Position numbers and translations under genes: made by a program
In this document: positions 8,147 to 18,716 of the stretch, piece by piece
How the letters are laid out: the number at the start of each line of letters is the position of its first letter
Position numbering within the stretch: position 1 is the stretch's first letter
Assembly: GCA_963800135.1 (NCBI GenBank)
Contig: CAWCZR010000021.1
Coordinates: 248,001 to 312,000 of the forward strand
Source of the DNA: DASPSM01 sp963800135
GTDB taxonomy: Bacteria; Planctomycetota; Planctomycetia; Planctomycetales; Planctomycetaceae
Direction: 5' to 3'
DNA length: 64,000 nucleotides
The notes under the pieces: model-generated
Databases searched by the model: none
Told to the model about the DNA's origin: nothing
What the model saw: only the letters and a program-made list of their open reading frames with translations

Positions 8147-11100
8147 GTGGAAAGCCAATCGGCGAACAATTCGGCGGTCTCCCTGCCGACGCATGATGCG
8201 TCCGGTTCGCCGTTCGCCCGTCTGGTGATTCGCGTCTCAGATGGCCCGTCGGTCACGAAAGACATCCTCCGCCCCACCACGCTGGTCGGAGCGGTCGGGC
8301 CGTGCAATATCGAGTTGGTCGGCCCGGGCGTCGGCCCCGTGCACTGCGTGTTTGCCGTCGAGGGAGGCGGCCTGCGCGTCCACGATCTGCGCGCGGCCAG
8401 CCGCACCTGGGTCAACGGCGAGCGAATCGAGGTCGCTTCCCTCGCGTCGGGAGACGTCGTTCGGGTCGGTGAGTTCGAGTGCCGCGTCGAAACGAATCTC
8501 CCACGAATCGCCGACACAACCGACACCGGCAGCCACGCCCGCCTGGTGATCGCCGGCACCGACGGCCGCAGCATCGTCAAAGATATTTTCCGCGCGACGA
8601 CGCTCGGCGGCAGCCGGGCCGGCTGCAATATCCAGTTCGGCGGTCCGGACGTCTCCCCCGCCCATTTCGTCCTCACCGTCTTTGCCGGCCGACTGCGGAT
8701 TCGCGACCTGCGGACCCGTTTTCCGACGCGGGTCAACGGCCGAGCCGTCACCGCCTGGACGCTGGCCGACGGTGACGAAATCGAAGTGGGGCCGTTCCGC
8801 GCCCGTCTCGAGACAAGTCTACCGAGCGTCCCGAACGATCCGGAGAATCAGCTCGACACCCGCTTCGGCTCCTCGTCCGCTGCGCTCAGTCAAGAAAACC
8901 TTCGTCAAGAAAACGCCCGTCTCGAACAGGAACGCGGCGAGCTGGCGGCCGCCCGCGAGGCGGTCGTCGCGGAACGGGAAGAGTTGGCCCGGCTTCGCGC
9001 GGAACTCGACGACGAACAAACGCGTCGCCGGGTAGAGCTCGATGACGAACAGATGCGTCACCGTCAAGAGTCGGCAGCCGCATTGAGTGCCGCAACTCGC
9101 GAGCTTGAGCAGGCGCGCGCCGAGTTGGCGGCCGAGCGTGCGACGTTAGCTGCCAATCGCGCGACGCTCGAAGCCGAGCGCGCGAGGATGGAAGCCGATC
9201 GCGCGATGTTGGAGGCCGGGCGCGACGGACATCGGACGGCTGCGGCCGCGCTGGAAGAGCGCGAAGTCGCGGCGCAGGCGCGGGACAAAGAACTCGAGAC
9301 GAACCGAGCGAGCCTGCAGAGTGAGCGGAGCGCGCTCGCGGCCGATCGATCGGCGCTCGATACCTTGGAGGCCGCGCTTGACGCTCGTGCCCGCCAGGTT
9401 GCTACGTCGACGCAGGATCTCCAAAAGCGGTCGGCGCGGCTCGAGGAGCGGGACGCCGACTTCCGCGCTGCGGAGAATCGGCTGGCCGCGGCGAACGAGG
9501 CTGCGGCACGGCGGGAGACCGATTGCCGGCAGCGCGAGGAGGAGTGCCGCCGCCGTGAGGAGGAGTGTCGGCTGCGCGAGGCGGATCTCCATTCGGGCTC
9601 GGCCGGACTCAAGTCCGAGGCCGAGCGCATCCGTCAGCACAACGAAACGGCCGCGCGCGAGCGGACGGCCCTCGATCATGACCGCGACGCCCTGGCCACG
9701 ACGCGAACTCGGCTCGAGGCTGACCGAGCCGAGCTGGCGGAGCAGCGGCGACAAATCGAGACCGATCGAGCATCGCTCGCCGAGGCACGTCAAAAGCACG
9801 AAGCCGATCGACAGGCCGCGAAAACCGATCGCGCCGCGTTCGAGAAACGGCAGCGGGCGCACGAGACCAAGGCCCGGGAGCAAGAGCGGCTCGCCCAGGA
9901 ATTGACGCAGCGGCAGGATGAGTTGGCCGGGCACGCAGCCGCGCTCGAGACGCGTCGCGACGAGCACTCGCGGCGCGAGTCCGATCTCGCGACGCGACAA
10001 CAGGCGGTGGAGACCGAACAGGCAGCCGTCGCCGAAGCCCGTCGGGCCCTGGAACGGCAAACCGCCGAGCTTGAGAGCGCTCGGGCCGCTCTTAAGCAGG
10101 AGTCCGAACGCCTGCTTGCGCAAGCGGCCGAGTTGCAGGCGCGATCACAGAAACTCGCCCAAGACGGCGACCACTTGGCCGAGCGCGAGCGGACGCTGGC
10201 CGAGAAACTCCGTGCGGCCGAGACAGACCATAAGCAGCTCGCGACCGGCCGCCGCATCCTGGAGGAGTCCTCGGTCGCGTTGGCCGCCGCACGGCAAAGT
10301 CACGAAGCGGAGCGAACGGCTCTCGCCGCTGATCGCCAGAAGCTCGATCAGGCGGCCGCGACCCTCGCGAACGACCGGAAGGCGCTCAAGTCGGAGCGAA
10401 TTCAGATCGCGGACGCGCAAAAGACGCTCGAACTGGCCGCCGCTTCTGCGGCAGCGAGCCAAACAGCGCTCGAGTCGAATCGGCGGGAACTCGCCGACCA
10501 ACAGAAACGGTTCCACGCCGAGTCGGCTGCCCTCGAGACTCGCGGGCGCGACCTCGAGCGACAAGCGGAGCAGCTGGCCGCCCGGGCGACCGATCTCGCG
10601 CAGCTCGAAACGGACCTCACCGAACGGGCCCATCGGGTCACCGCGAACGAGGCGACGTTGACCAAGTCGGCTCGCGAGGCGTCGGATCGCGCGGAACAAC
10701 TCTCGGCGCAGGAGGCCGACCTGGCCGGCAAGTGGCAAAAGCACGACGCCCGGCGCGACGAGCTCAGCAAGCGGTTGCGGGAGGTCGAACAGACCGAGGC
10801 CAATCTCGGCCGCAGCCTGGCCGCGCTGGGACAGGAGCACAGCCAGCTCGAAACGCGGCTCGCGGAATTCGAGCAACAGCAGGCGCGCTTCCAGGAAGAG
10901 CAAACGACGTTTCGATCCGCCGAAGCCGCGACGGCCCGGCTGCGAGAGACCCTCGAACGCGATCGCTCACTGCTCGACGAACGGCTGGCGCAGCATGCGT
11001 CGAAGCAGGAGGCACTGGCGACCAGCGAGCGGGCTGTCGAGCAGGAGCGCAGGCGGCTCGATTTCGTACGGGGAGAACTCAATCAGCAGCACCTGCGACT

Positions 11101-12489
11101 GGGTGAAGATCGGGCCGCCGCGGAAGCCGCGCGACAGGATCTCGCGAAGGCCCAGGAGGAGTTCGACGAGCGCGAGCGGCGCGTCACCGAGTCGGAAGTC
11201 GATCTCTCGACGCGGCAGATCACGCTGGCGGCCGAGGCCGAGCGGCTCGACGCCGAGCGCGAGCGGCTCGAAGAATGGGCAAGGCGGCTGCGCGCCGAGC
11301 AAGCGTTTGCCCGCGCCGCCAAGAAGCAGTTCCAGACCACGGTCGACGAGTTCCGCTCCGAGAATCGCCGCTTCCAGATGGCCATCAGCGCGATCCGCAG
11401 CGACCGCGAACGTCAACGCCGCCGCCGCATCGGGTCGAAGCAAGTCGCCGAAGACCGCGAGCTGGCGCAGGTCCTCGTGAACGAGGGGTTGCTCGACGAG
11501 GCCCAGGCCGAATGGTTCGCATCCGATCAATACGGCGAGTCGCGGCTGGCCGGCTTCGAGACGGTCGAGTTCGTCGCGAAAGGGGACGAGAGCTGGATTT
11601 GCGAGGCCATCGATGCCCAAACGAAGCAGCGCGTTGCCGTCAAGATCCTCGCGCGGCCTCTCCTGGCCGATGCTGACGCGCGGCGGCGGCTCGCGGCGGA
11701 AGTGCGACTTGGGCAGGCCGTCGATCATTCCGCAGTCGTGCGCACGCTCGCGGGCGGCCCGGACGAAGAATGCCCCTTCCTGGCGATGGAGCTGGTGGCG
11801 GGGATTCTCGTTGGCTGAACTGATCGGCTTGCACGGTGCCTTGCCGTGGCGGGAGGCGTGCAACTATGCCTTCCACGCGGCCGTCGGGTTGGGGAAGTTA
11901 CACGACGCGGGGATCGTGCATCGGGCCGTCGAGCCGGCGAATTTGCTCGTCGACCGCGAGGGAGGGCTGAAAGTCGCCGACCTCGGTTCGGCCGACGCCC
12001 CGTTCCTTCACGACGACGACGCGTCGCCCCTGCCCTTCGCGACGTCGGCTTATTCGTCGCCGGAGCTCTTGGGAGAAGTTCCGGCGGGACACGCGCAGAC
12101 CGACATTTTCAGCCTCGGCTGCAGCATCTATCACGCGCTCTGCGGCACGCCGCCGTTCGCCCACGCTCCGCGGCCGCAGAACGGTCCGGCCGCGTTCGTC
12201 ACGCCTCAGCCGCTACGATCGTTTGTGTCGGATCTGCCATCGGAAGTTGTGCGAGTCGTCAAGAAAATGATGACGCCCGACCGTAACAAGCGATTCAAGT
12301 CGATGGACGAAGTGGCCCGCGCTGGGCCCGTGGGCGCGGCGGCAGCAAGCCTATTTCGACCGGCCGGCCATCGTCGCTCAACGGTCCCTCGACGCCCGCG
12401 CCCGCCTCCGCGCCATGGCCCGCCAACTCGCCCAACGACCGCAGTCGCCCGAATCGGTGGCCGAGTCGGACGTCTCCCCGATCGGGTAG
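8147..12489 (+). CDS. Twin FHA, giant coiled coil and pseudokinase protein (two compensating frameshifts)
   Basis: About 1,447 codons. Residues 20-115 and 125-225 are two divergent FHA domains (GPCNIELVGP...VNGERI; AGCNIQFGGP...VNGRAV). Residues 245-1100 are an almost unbroken charged coiled coil of Ala/Glu/Arg heptads. Residues 1130-1390 are a protein-kinase fold. The kinase keeps VAVKIL and TDIFSLGC, but it lacks a glycine-rich loop, has HRAVEPAN in place of HRDxKPxN, and DLG in place of DFG. It should therefore be catalytically dead. A one-base insertion near 11800 and a loss near 12340 shift the frame and then restore it; the chain ends SPIG at 12489. It likely acts as a phosphopeptide-reading scaffold. 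GTG start. Confidence 0.75.
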
Positions 12490-12529
12490 ATCGCGTCGCG
12501 CGATTCTGAGACGCCGACGGCAAGCCCCC

Positions 12530-13065
12530 TCAGCCCGCTCCCTGCTCGGGCGTTTGCGGCTGCCAATAGAACTTGTAGGCCTCGCCCAGTTGTATCCGCG
12601 TGTAGCTGACGATTTCCTGCGTGTGGCCGTTGAAGTGCGGAACCGAGTGGAAGATCGCGCCCCAGCCGCTGACCGCAAAACCCTGAATCGTCCGCTCGTG
12701 CGCCAGCTCAGCGGGGCTGCTGGCGCAAGCGTCTGTTGGGAAGCGGCGACGACTCGCGTCAGCTTTTCGATCAGCACGGACTTCGGCATCGGCCCGCGCT
12801 CGGCAAACTCGGCCGGCCGCTGTCGGGTGTCGGCCGCGCCGCCGATCCCCGAAACGATCCACTGCTCGAGGTTGCCGCACAGGTGCAACATGAGATTGCC
12901 GATCGAGTTGAGCGACGCGGCGGGCCGCCACCAGATCTGCTCGTCGGACAGCTGGTTGACGCAATGGCCGATCTTGGCGGCGCACTCGCCGAGCAACTTG
13001 TTCGCCTCTCCGAGTGCCTGTCGCGAAACGTCCTCGGCAGTCAACGCTCCAACAGCCGGTGGCAT
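12530..13065 (-). CDS. DinB-like / DUF1572 family protein (frameshifted near 12720)
   Basis: About 178 residues after joining two frames. The N-terminal part has SRQALGEANKLL, LSDEQIWWRPAASLNSIGN and LMLHLCGNLEQWI, typical of the DUF1572/DinB-2 four-helix bundle with its metal-binding histidine near the middle. The second frame supplies HFNGHTQEIVSYTRIQLGE and YKFYWQPQ, the expected end. Members are putative metal-dependent thiol S-transferases; the substrate is unknown. The start at 13065 is set by homology. It is convergent with the FHA-pseudokinase gene, 40 bases apart. Confidence 0.78.
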
Positions 13066-13116
13066 GAATGGACTCCGCGAAAGGGGGATTCGACCTGACG
13101 TGAAACGGATCAACAG

Positions 13117-13230
13117 TCACCCTCTCCCGGTCCGCCGGGAGAGGGTCGGGGTGAGGGCTGCCTTTGAAAAACGGGGAAGTGCAAAAAGAGCCCTCACCCC
13201 GGCCCTCTCCCATCGGAATGGGAGAGGGTT
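13117..13230. repeat. Pair of REP-like palindromes
   Basis: Two copies in opposite orientation (13117-13157 and 13189-13230) of a palindromic element: CCCTCTCCC arms around a short loop, with a GGTGAGGGC-type side arm. Further copies occur at 13962-14006, 14099-14178, 18717-18760 and 18836-18880. Confidence 0.75.
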
Positions 13231-13311
13231 TGAAACCACTGCTTCTCGAATCGCAAGCCTCGACACACCGCGGCCGACCGCGGTTCGCTGCGGAACCGTG
13301 GCCGACGGACG

Positions 13312-13878
13312 CTATCGCGCCGCCCGGAAACAGTCCACGATGTGATCGTTCACCAGGCCGACCGCCTGCATGTAAGCATACATGATCGACGAGCCGACGA
13401 AGCTCATGCCCCGCTTTTTGAGATCTTTGGCGAGCGCATCGGACTCGGAGGTGGTGGCGGGGACGTCTTTCATCGATTTCGGGCGGTTGATCTTGGGTTT
13501 GCCGCCGACGAACCGCCAGAGGTACGCGTCGTACGAGCCGAATTCCTTTTGGATCGTCAGAAAGACCTGGGCGTTCTTCCGCGTCGAGAAGACCTTGAGG
13601 CGATTGCGGATGATGGCCTCGTCTTGGAGCAGGGCTTCGAGCTGCGCGTCGGTCATCCGCGCGACTTTTTTTGGATCGAAATTCTTGAATGCCTTCCGAT
13701 AGCCCTCCCGCCGCTGCAGGATCGTGTACCAGCTCAGCCCGGCCTGCGCGCCTTCGAGAATCAACATTTCGAAGAGTTTTTGATCGTCATGGACCGGCCG
13801 GCCCCACTCCGTGTCGTGATAGTCCGCGTAGTCGGGCTTGTTGGCCGGCACCCACGGGCAGCGAGTCTTTTCGGTCAT
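13312..13878 (-). CDS. tag: DNA-3-methyladenine glycosylase I
   Basis: 188 residues, the family length. It removes 3-methyladenine from alkylated DNA in base-excision repair. Family landmarks are present: RCPWV near the start, YHDTEWGRPVHDDQKLFEML, EGAQAGLSWYTILQRREGYR, the zinc-ligand region near the end (FVGSSIMYAYMQAVGLVNDH) and a His/Cys tail (HIVDC). The first Cys (RCPW) and the His/Cys near the end match the zinc site. The frame is intact. It is flanked by REP-like palindromes on both sides, which suggests a single-gene unit. Confidence 0.95.
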   Translation of the reverse strand: MTEKTRCPWVPANKPDYADYHDTEWGRPVHDDQKLFEMLILEGAQAGLSWYTILQRREGYRKAFKNFDPKKVARMTDAQLEALLQDEAIIRNRLKVFSTRKNAQVFLTIQKEFGSYDAYLWRFVGGKPKINRPKSMKDVPATTSESDALAKDLKKRGMSFVGSSIMYAYMQAVGLVNDHIVDCFRAAR

Positions 13879-13961
13879 TCGATCCCTTCGGCCTCGTGAT
13901 CGCGTCGATTCGGAGTCGGCTTAATCTTAATCGTAGCCTCGCGAGGGAGCGCCATATCCTA

Positions 13962-14178
13962 TCTCCCCTCTCCCCTTGCGGGAGAGGGGGTGGGCGTGAG
14001 GGGTCCCTTCGCAGCTTGGGACCTCGCTGCCGCGATGGCGTCTCGCTTGTTGAGGATGTCGTCCTCTCTTGCGCGTCCTCCGATGACGAGTCAACGCCCG
14101 CCCCCTCACCCCTGGCCCCACCCCTGGCCCCTCTCCCGCGAGGGGAGAGGGGAACAAGAAGTTCTGGGGGAGGGGCGT
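13962..14178. repeat. REP-like palindromes between tag and slipin
   Basis: Copies at 13962-14006 (CTCCCCTTGCGGGAGAGG core) and 14099-14178 (CCTCTCCCGCGAGGGGAGAG core, plus a partial extra arm CCCCTGGCCCC). The remaining sequence to 14351 shows no gene. Confidence 0.7.
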
Positions 14179-14351
14179 TGAAATGTCTCCGGGCTTCTGA
14201 AATGACTTCTAAATGGCCGGCTCTGAAATGGCCCGACTGAAATCGACTCACCACCGGGCCGCGGTCGCTGAACACCGCGGCCCGGCTGAGCCGACGACTG
14301 ACAAGCCAGCCGGAATCTACAAGACAGTGCACCGCCCTGCCCTGAGGCGCC

Positions 14352-15458
14352 TCACAGCAGGTTCACGATGCGATCCGTCAGGCCCTTCTCGCCGACAACG
14401 ACATTCAGCTTGCCGGCACCGGCGATCTTCTCCAGCACCTCCAGCTCACGCAGGCGCATGAGCGTCGGGTTGTCCGCCAGCAGCTTGGCCGTGTTGGCCT
14501 GGCTGCGGATGGCGGCCGTCTCTTCGCGGCGGGCGATGAGGTTGGCCTCGGCGGCCTTCTTGGCCTCCGTCACCTTGTTCATCAGGTCCTTCATGTCGCC
14601 CGGCAGGATCACATCCCGGATGCCCACCGAAGCGATTTCCAGACCCAACTCGCCCGCCCGACGGCGCACGCTCTCCTCGACGTCCCTGCGCCACGGCGTC
14701 CTTGTCCGTGAGGAAGTTGTCGAGCTCGCGCGCACCGATCACGCTCCGCAGCACGAGCTGCGTCTCGCGATAGAGCGCCTGACGCACGTCGTCCGTCTGG
14801 CTAACGGCTTGCCGCGCGTCGACCACCTTGTAGGTCACCACGGCGTTGAGCCGCAGCGTGACCTTGTCGGCCGTCATGATCTCCTGGCCGCCGACGTCGA
14901 CCATCGTCTCGCGGAGGTCGACCTCGACCACGATGGCCTCGGCCGGCCCCTTCCAGAAGGCGTACTCGCCCGGCGCCAGCGTCTCGACATAGCGGCCGTC
15001 GACGAAGAGCACGCCCGCGCAATCGCGCTTCACCGTGCACACGTCCAGGTACCGCTGCGCCCCTGCCGAGCGGACGATCGCCTTGAACTGGTCGTGCTCG
15101 AAGCGAACGTGCCGCGCGTCGAGCACCTCGACGTCGACCTGCTTCTGGCCCTTCCAGTACGCGTACTGGCCGCCGGCCAGCACGTGGGCGAAACGACCCT
15201 CGATCCACACGAGGGCCCGCTCGTAGTCCTTGAGGTCGAGCACCACGGCGCGGTCGCCGAGCGCCCCGACTTCACGATCAGGTCGAGCTTATCGTGCGTC
15301 AGCCACGTCGCCCGCCGCGACACGACGTCGACCGCAACCTTGCGGAGCGGATCGATGAACCAGTGCGTACCCTGCTCGAGCACGCGGCGGAACTCGCCGT
15401 CGCGGAAGTAGAGACCCATCTCGTAGCTGCGGATCTTGTAACGCTTGAAGGGGTACAT
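14352..15458 (-). CDS. SPFH / band-7 (slipin-like) protein, two frameshifts
   Basis: Three frames join into about 367 residues. The start MYPFKRYKIRSYEMGLYFRD is fixed by an AAGGAGG site seven bases upstream. The SPFH core follows: GGQYAYWKGQKQVDVEVLD, LRETMVDVGGQEIMTADKVT, LRLNAVVTYKVVDARQA. The last part has LGLEIASVGIRDVILPGDMK, AANLIARREETAAIRSQ-like helices and ends DRIVNLL. Slipins organise membrane microdomains or act with proteases. There is no obvious N-terminal membrane span, and it differs from HflC/FtsH partners. No NfeD-like gene is adjacent. Frame changes lie near 15255 and 14695. Confidence 0.82.
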
Positions 15459-16037
15459 TTTGTGCCTCCTTCCCGGAGGGTTTGTTTCGTAGGGTGTGAC
15501 AAGGCCCGCTGTGGGCCGCCGGCACACCATTCTTGGGCACGCAGGACGTGCCGGTCCGAAAATCGAAACAGAGAAAAAAAGGAAAACAAAGCGAGACAAT
15601 CAAAGACACCGCTTACTTCGTGCGCGGTTCTTCGAAACAAATCGCAGGCAGGAAATAAAGACGCCGTCAGAGGGAACAACGTTCGCCGATCACACGCAAA
15701 AACGCGGAAGACGTTTGAGCCGCGGGGTCGCTGGGCGTCGACGCGTCTCGAGAATCGCCTTCGTTCGACGGCGTGCCGTCGAACCCCTCAGCGATTCCGT
15801 CCCCGCACCGTTGCCGAGCGAGCATCACGGCGGAATCCGCGCCCTGCAAAGCGTGCTTACGTGCTGCCCAGGCACGGCCGGACCCGTTGCTGAAGCACCG
15901 CTTTCGCGATCCTCGGCCCGGTTTCCCGCACGTGACTGAAGCCGATCGAACGAGCGCTTTCCCTCCTCGGGCGTTGCGACGCGGCCTTGCGACCGCGTCG
16001 TCTCGGTTACGAGCTCGGTTAACAGCCGAGTGCTTGG
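15459..16037. other. Intergenic region before the tRNA array
   Basis: About 580 bases between the slipin start and the 3' end of the tRNA array. Several overlapping open frames exist in high-GC sequence, but none resembles a protein. The promoter of the slipin gene should lie in the first part. Nothing else is recognised. Confidence 0.4.
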
Positions 16038-16110
16038 TGCTTGGTACGGGAGTCGAACCCGCGACAGCCAGACCTTAAATCTGGTGCTCTTCCGTCTGAG
16101 CTAACCGAAG
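16038..16110 (-). tRNA. tRNA-like gene, anticodon UAA (Leu?)
   Basis: Anticodon arm CCAGA-TTTAAGG-TCTGG; CCA is encoded (16035-16037). The acceptor stem is imperfect (an extra or wrong base near 16107). The variable loop is short, unlike normal tRNA-Leu. Confidence 0.65.
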
Positions 16111-16234
16111 TTGGTGACGGCCGTTTTAGAACCCATGTCCGGAACACACGAACCTGATCCACGAGACCGCGTGCCAGTCTCGGGAGGCCCTGCGCCGCTG
16201 GACGGGCCGGCACCACCGAAGCAAGCTTTCCAAG

Positions 16235-16306
16235 AAACGCCGGTGGGAGTCGAACCCACTTCAGGCCGCTTTGCAGGCGACCGCCTCACCGTCTGGCTCC
16301 GGCGTT
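16235..16306 (-). tRNA. tRNA-Cys (GCA)
   Basis: Acceptor AACGCCG/CGGCGTT, anticodon arm GTCGC-CTGCAAA-GCGGC, discriminator T as expected for Cys. Confidence 0.92.
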
Positions 16307-16330
16307 AGATGCGTTTCAAGAGTTTCAAAA

Positions 16331-16402
16331 TGTCCTCGCCAGGATTCGGACCTGGTCCTCGACCTTCGCAGGGTCGCGTGCGATCCACCACACTCCGAGG
16401 AC
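16331..16402 (-). tRNA. tRNA-Arg (GCG)
   Basis: Acceptor GTCCTCG/CGAGGAC, anticodon arm CGACC-CTGCGAA-GGTCG. A GCG anticodon for Arg is uncommon in bacteria, which usually use ACG. Confidence 0.88.
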
Positions 16403-16437
16403 GTTACTCCGAGGACGTTGCGCACTTGTCGTGCGAG

Positions 16438-16508
16438 TACCCCGCCGAGGATTCGAACCTCGTCTGGCAGCTTCGAACACTGCCGTGCGTCCACCACACT
16501 CGCAGGGC
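16438..16508 (-). tRNA. tRNA-Arg (TCG)
   Basis: Anticodon loop GTTCGAA; the acceptor uses several G-T pairs. A second, canonical tRNA-Arg(TCG) lies at 37710. Confidence 0.82.
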
Positions 16509-16522
16509 TTCCTTCGCAAAAG

Positions 16523-16594
16523 TGTCTCGACCTGGATTCGAACCAGGACCAGTACCTTCGGAGGGTCCGATGCGATCCGTTACACCACCGAGAC
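16523..16594 (-). tRNA. tRNA-Arg (CCG)
   Basis: Acceptor GTCTCGG/TCGAGAC, anticodon loop CTCCGAA, T-loop TTCGAAT. One mismatch in the anticodon stem. Confidence 0.85.
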
Positions 16595-16632
16595 GAATTT
16601 CACTTGCTCATCACCTGCTCGTCATCAATCAG

Positions 16633-16707
16633 GGCCGACGGCTGGATTCGCACCAGCATCATCCTGTTTACAAGAACAGGCGCCTTTCTGTTTCGAGCCA
16701 CGTCGGC
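16633..16707 (-). tRNA. tRNA-Thr (TGT), irregular
   Basis: Acceptor GCCGACG/CGTCGGC. The anticodon loop has an extra base (TCTTGTAA) and the T-loop is TGCGAAT, not TTCGAAT. Thr(TGT) is the best reading. Confidence 0.65.
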
Positions 16708-16725
16708 AATCACTGCATCAACACA

Positions 16726-16797
16726 GCACGAGCGCGAGGAGTCGAACCCCGTGAAGCGGTTTTGGAGGCCGCCGGCTCTCCCGGGAGCACGCTCGTG
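16726..16797 (-). tRNA. tRNA-Trp (CCA)
   Basis: Acceptor CACGAGC/GCTCGTG, anticodon loop CTCCAAA, T-loop TTCGACT. Confidence 0.85.
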
Positions 16798-16844
16798 TGA
16801 GCCCACGAACCTGAGTCCGTGGGCCGTTTTTCTTTCGGGAAAAA

Positions 16845-17441
16845 TCAACTTTCCAACGGGACGTTCCAATACGCCTCGCTGATGAACTTCGACCAGCTCA
16901 TCATCCGCTCGCTCGTCCGTGCGTAGAGCGGCTTCCAAGCCGGTCGCACCGGCTCACGATGCAGCTTCATCCGCGCCTGCGCCGGCGTGCGGTCGGCCTT
17001 GCGCTTGTTGCAGTCGATGCACGCCAGCACGCAGTTCTCCCACGTCGAGACGCCCCCTTGCGAGCGCGGCACAACATGGTCGATCGTCAGCTCGGCTCCG
17101 CCCGGCTGCCGACCACAGTACTGGCACGTCCAATGATCTCGCTTGTGGATGTTCCGCCGGCTGAAGGCGACCGCGGCCGTCGGCAGCCGGTTGTACTCCG
17201 CCAGCACGATCACCTCCGGCACGCGCAGCGTCGTCCGCACGCACTGGATGAAGTCGTCACCGTCGGCCGGCCGCAGCCGCGACCAGTCGGCCCAGGTGTA
17301 GAGCTGAAAGTCGCGCGGATCGACGACGCGGGCCGCCTCGTTCCACAACAGCACCAGCGCCCGGGCGACCGTCGCCACGTTCACTGGCTGCCAGTTGCGA
17401 TTGAGGACCAGCGCCGGCCGCTGGAGCGTTCGCGTCGTCAT
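16845..17441 (-). CDS. HNH endonuclease inside the tRNA array
   Basis: 198 residues. The N-terminal 110 residues are a basic domain (ALVLNRNWQPVNVATVARAL, then NEAARVVDPRDFQLYTWADW). The C-terminal half is an HNH nuclease: two zinc-binding CxxC pairs (CQYCG and CIDCN) around the catalytic TIDHVVPRSQGG and WENCV. This McrA-like family is widespread in planctomycetes and cyanobacteria as a free-standing gene of unknown substrate. A strong GGAGG site precedes the ATG at 17441. It sits between tRNA-Trp and tRNA-His, in the same direction as the tRNAs, so it may be co-transcribed. It could be a homing-type or RNA/DNA-cleaving enzyme tied to the array; this is inference. Confidence 0.9.
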   Translation of the reverse strand: MTTRTLQRPALVLNRNWQPVNVATVARALVLLWNEAARVVDPRDFQLYTWADWSRLRPADGDDFIQCVRTTLRVPEVIVLAEYNRLPTAAVAFSRRNIHKRDHWTCQYCGRQPGGAELTIDHVVPRSQGGVSTWENCVLACIDCNKRKADRTPAQARMKLHREPVRPAWKPLYARTSERMMSWSKFISEAYWNVPLES

Positions 17442-17465
17442 GATTTTGTTCCTCCGCGAAATCAG

Positions 17466-17539
17466 GGTGCCCAGGGGGAGTTGAACCCGCCCCTTCGACG
17501 TTCACAGCGTCGCGTGCAAACCGTTACACCACGGGCACC
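17466..17539 (-). tRNA. tRNA-His (GTG)
   Basis: Anticodon arm CGACG-CTGTGAA-CGTCG, with encoded G at position -1 opposite C73, the His identity pair. Confidence 0.92.
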
Positions 17540-17650
17540 ATCTAATGGACCGACCAAGGGACGGCTGGTGCCTCCGGCAGGGAAGGCCGAGCCGTCTGTT
17601 TGAAAGTCGGGCCGCCGCTGGCAAACGACGGCCCGCGAAATAACCACTCA

Positions 17651-18442
17651 TCAGTCGATGAACGCCACGTGCCGCATGGCCACGGCTTGCGTTTCCGTGT
17701 TCATGAGCACCTGATGCCAACCGTTCAGGACGATCGTTCTTGTGATCGGCGTGACGCACCGTGCCGCGGACAAACACACCGGGGTTCCGCCGTCGCGTCA
17801 GCCAGCTGAGCTTCCGCAGCTCCGGCTTGCGGCTCACCAGTTTGCGATGCTGAGCCTCCGTCACACCATTCGGGTGCTTGGGGCTGACGTACACGATCTC
17901 GCCCCCGAATCGCACCAGCTCCTCGCAAAAGTGCGGCGTGCCTCCTCGACTCAAGGGCTCATTACGCCGGATCGTCAGCTCGGAAAAGTTCTGCGCGCCG
18001 ACCGGCACAAAGAACCATTCGCCTTGGCGGAGAAACGCCGCGTTGCGCCGGCGATTGCGCAGCTTGGGCTTCACCTTCTTGCGGTTGAGCTCAAACTGCA
18101 CCGCCCCCGGCTTGAGCGCTTCGAACGCGGTCTTCACTTTCGATGCCGGCGTCCGCTCGGGAACCGCCGCCACGAACCAGTGCCGCTCGTCGTGGCCGCA
18201 CAAGAACTTGTGCTTCTCGTCGTCGTCGCGCGACATGAGGAGCAGGTGCCGGAGGCGCGGCTGCGCATCGAGCACATTTAGCTCCGGTTGATCGCCTCCG
18301 ACGGCGATATCGAAGTACTCACCTTCACGATCGCGACGAATGTCGATGGCAACTCCATCGCGCCGGCTCCGAGCGAGATCGGTGCGGATCTTGCGCGCGC
18401 TCCAATCTTGGCGAAATTCCGCTGGATCGATTGGATGTTCAT
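17651..18442 (-). CDS. Conserved protein of unknown function inside the tRNA array (two frameshifts)
   Basis: About 264 residues after joining frames. The start MNIQSIQRNFAKIGAR follows a GGAG site and changes frame near 18390. The main part has FDIAVGGDQPELNVLDAQPR, HLLLMSRD, KFLCGHDERHWFVAAVPE, GEWFFVPV and RNEPLSRGGTPH. Near the end the other frame gives TIVLNGWHQVLMNTETQAVA, which fits better than the open frame and ends VAFID. Conserved His, Cys and Asp residues (CGHDERHW, VRHADHK) suggest metal binding or an enzyme. I do not recognise the family by name. It sits between tRNA-Arg(TCT) and tRNA-His, in the array direction. Confidence 0.65.
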
Positions 18443-18521
18443 GATTTTTCTCCGTCAACAAGAACCAAACGTTCGCGCCCCGCAACCAGGACTCAGATTT
18501 CGATTGCGCTCCTTCGCGCAA

Positions 18522-18593
18522 TGCCTCGACCAGGATTCGAACCCAGAACTCCTTGTTAGAAGCAAGGAATGATTTCCATTTCACCATCGAGGC
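18522..18593 (-). tRNA. tRNA-Arg (TCT)
   Basis: Acceptor GCCTCGA/TCGAGGC, anticodon arm CCTTG-CTTCTAA-CAAGG. Confidence 0.92.
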
Positions 18594-18609
18594 CTGTGGC
18601 TCGATCGAG

Positions 18610-18696
18610 CGGAAGGCAAGGGATTTGAACCCTCATCCGCACTCGGCGGAACCGCCTTAGCAGAGCGGCCCGGCCAACCGTATCCGGCTACCTTCC
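18610..18696 (-). tRNA. tRNA-Ser (GCT)
   Basis: 87 bases with the long Ser variable arm; anticodon arm CCGCT-CTGCTAA-GGCGG; acceptor GGAAGGT/GCCTTCC. Confidence 0.92.
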
Positions 18697-18716
18697 GTTT
18701 TGTTCCGTTCTGTCCG

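Noticed and set aside
16845..17441. Restriction-modification system around the HNH gene
   Set aside because: No methyltransferase or specificity gene is adjacent; the neighbours are tRNAs.
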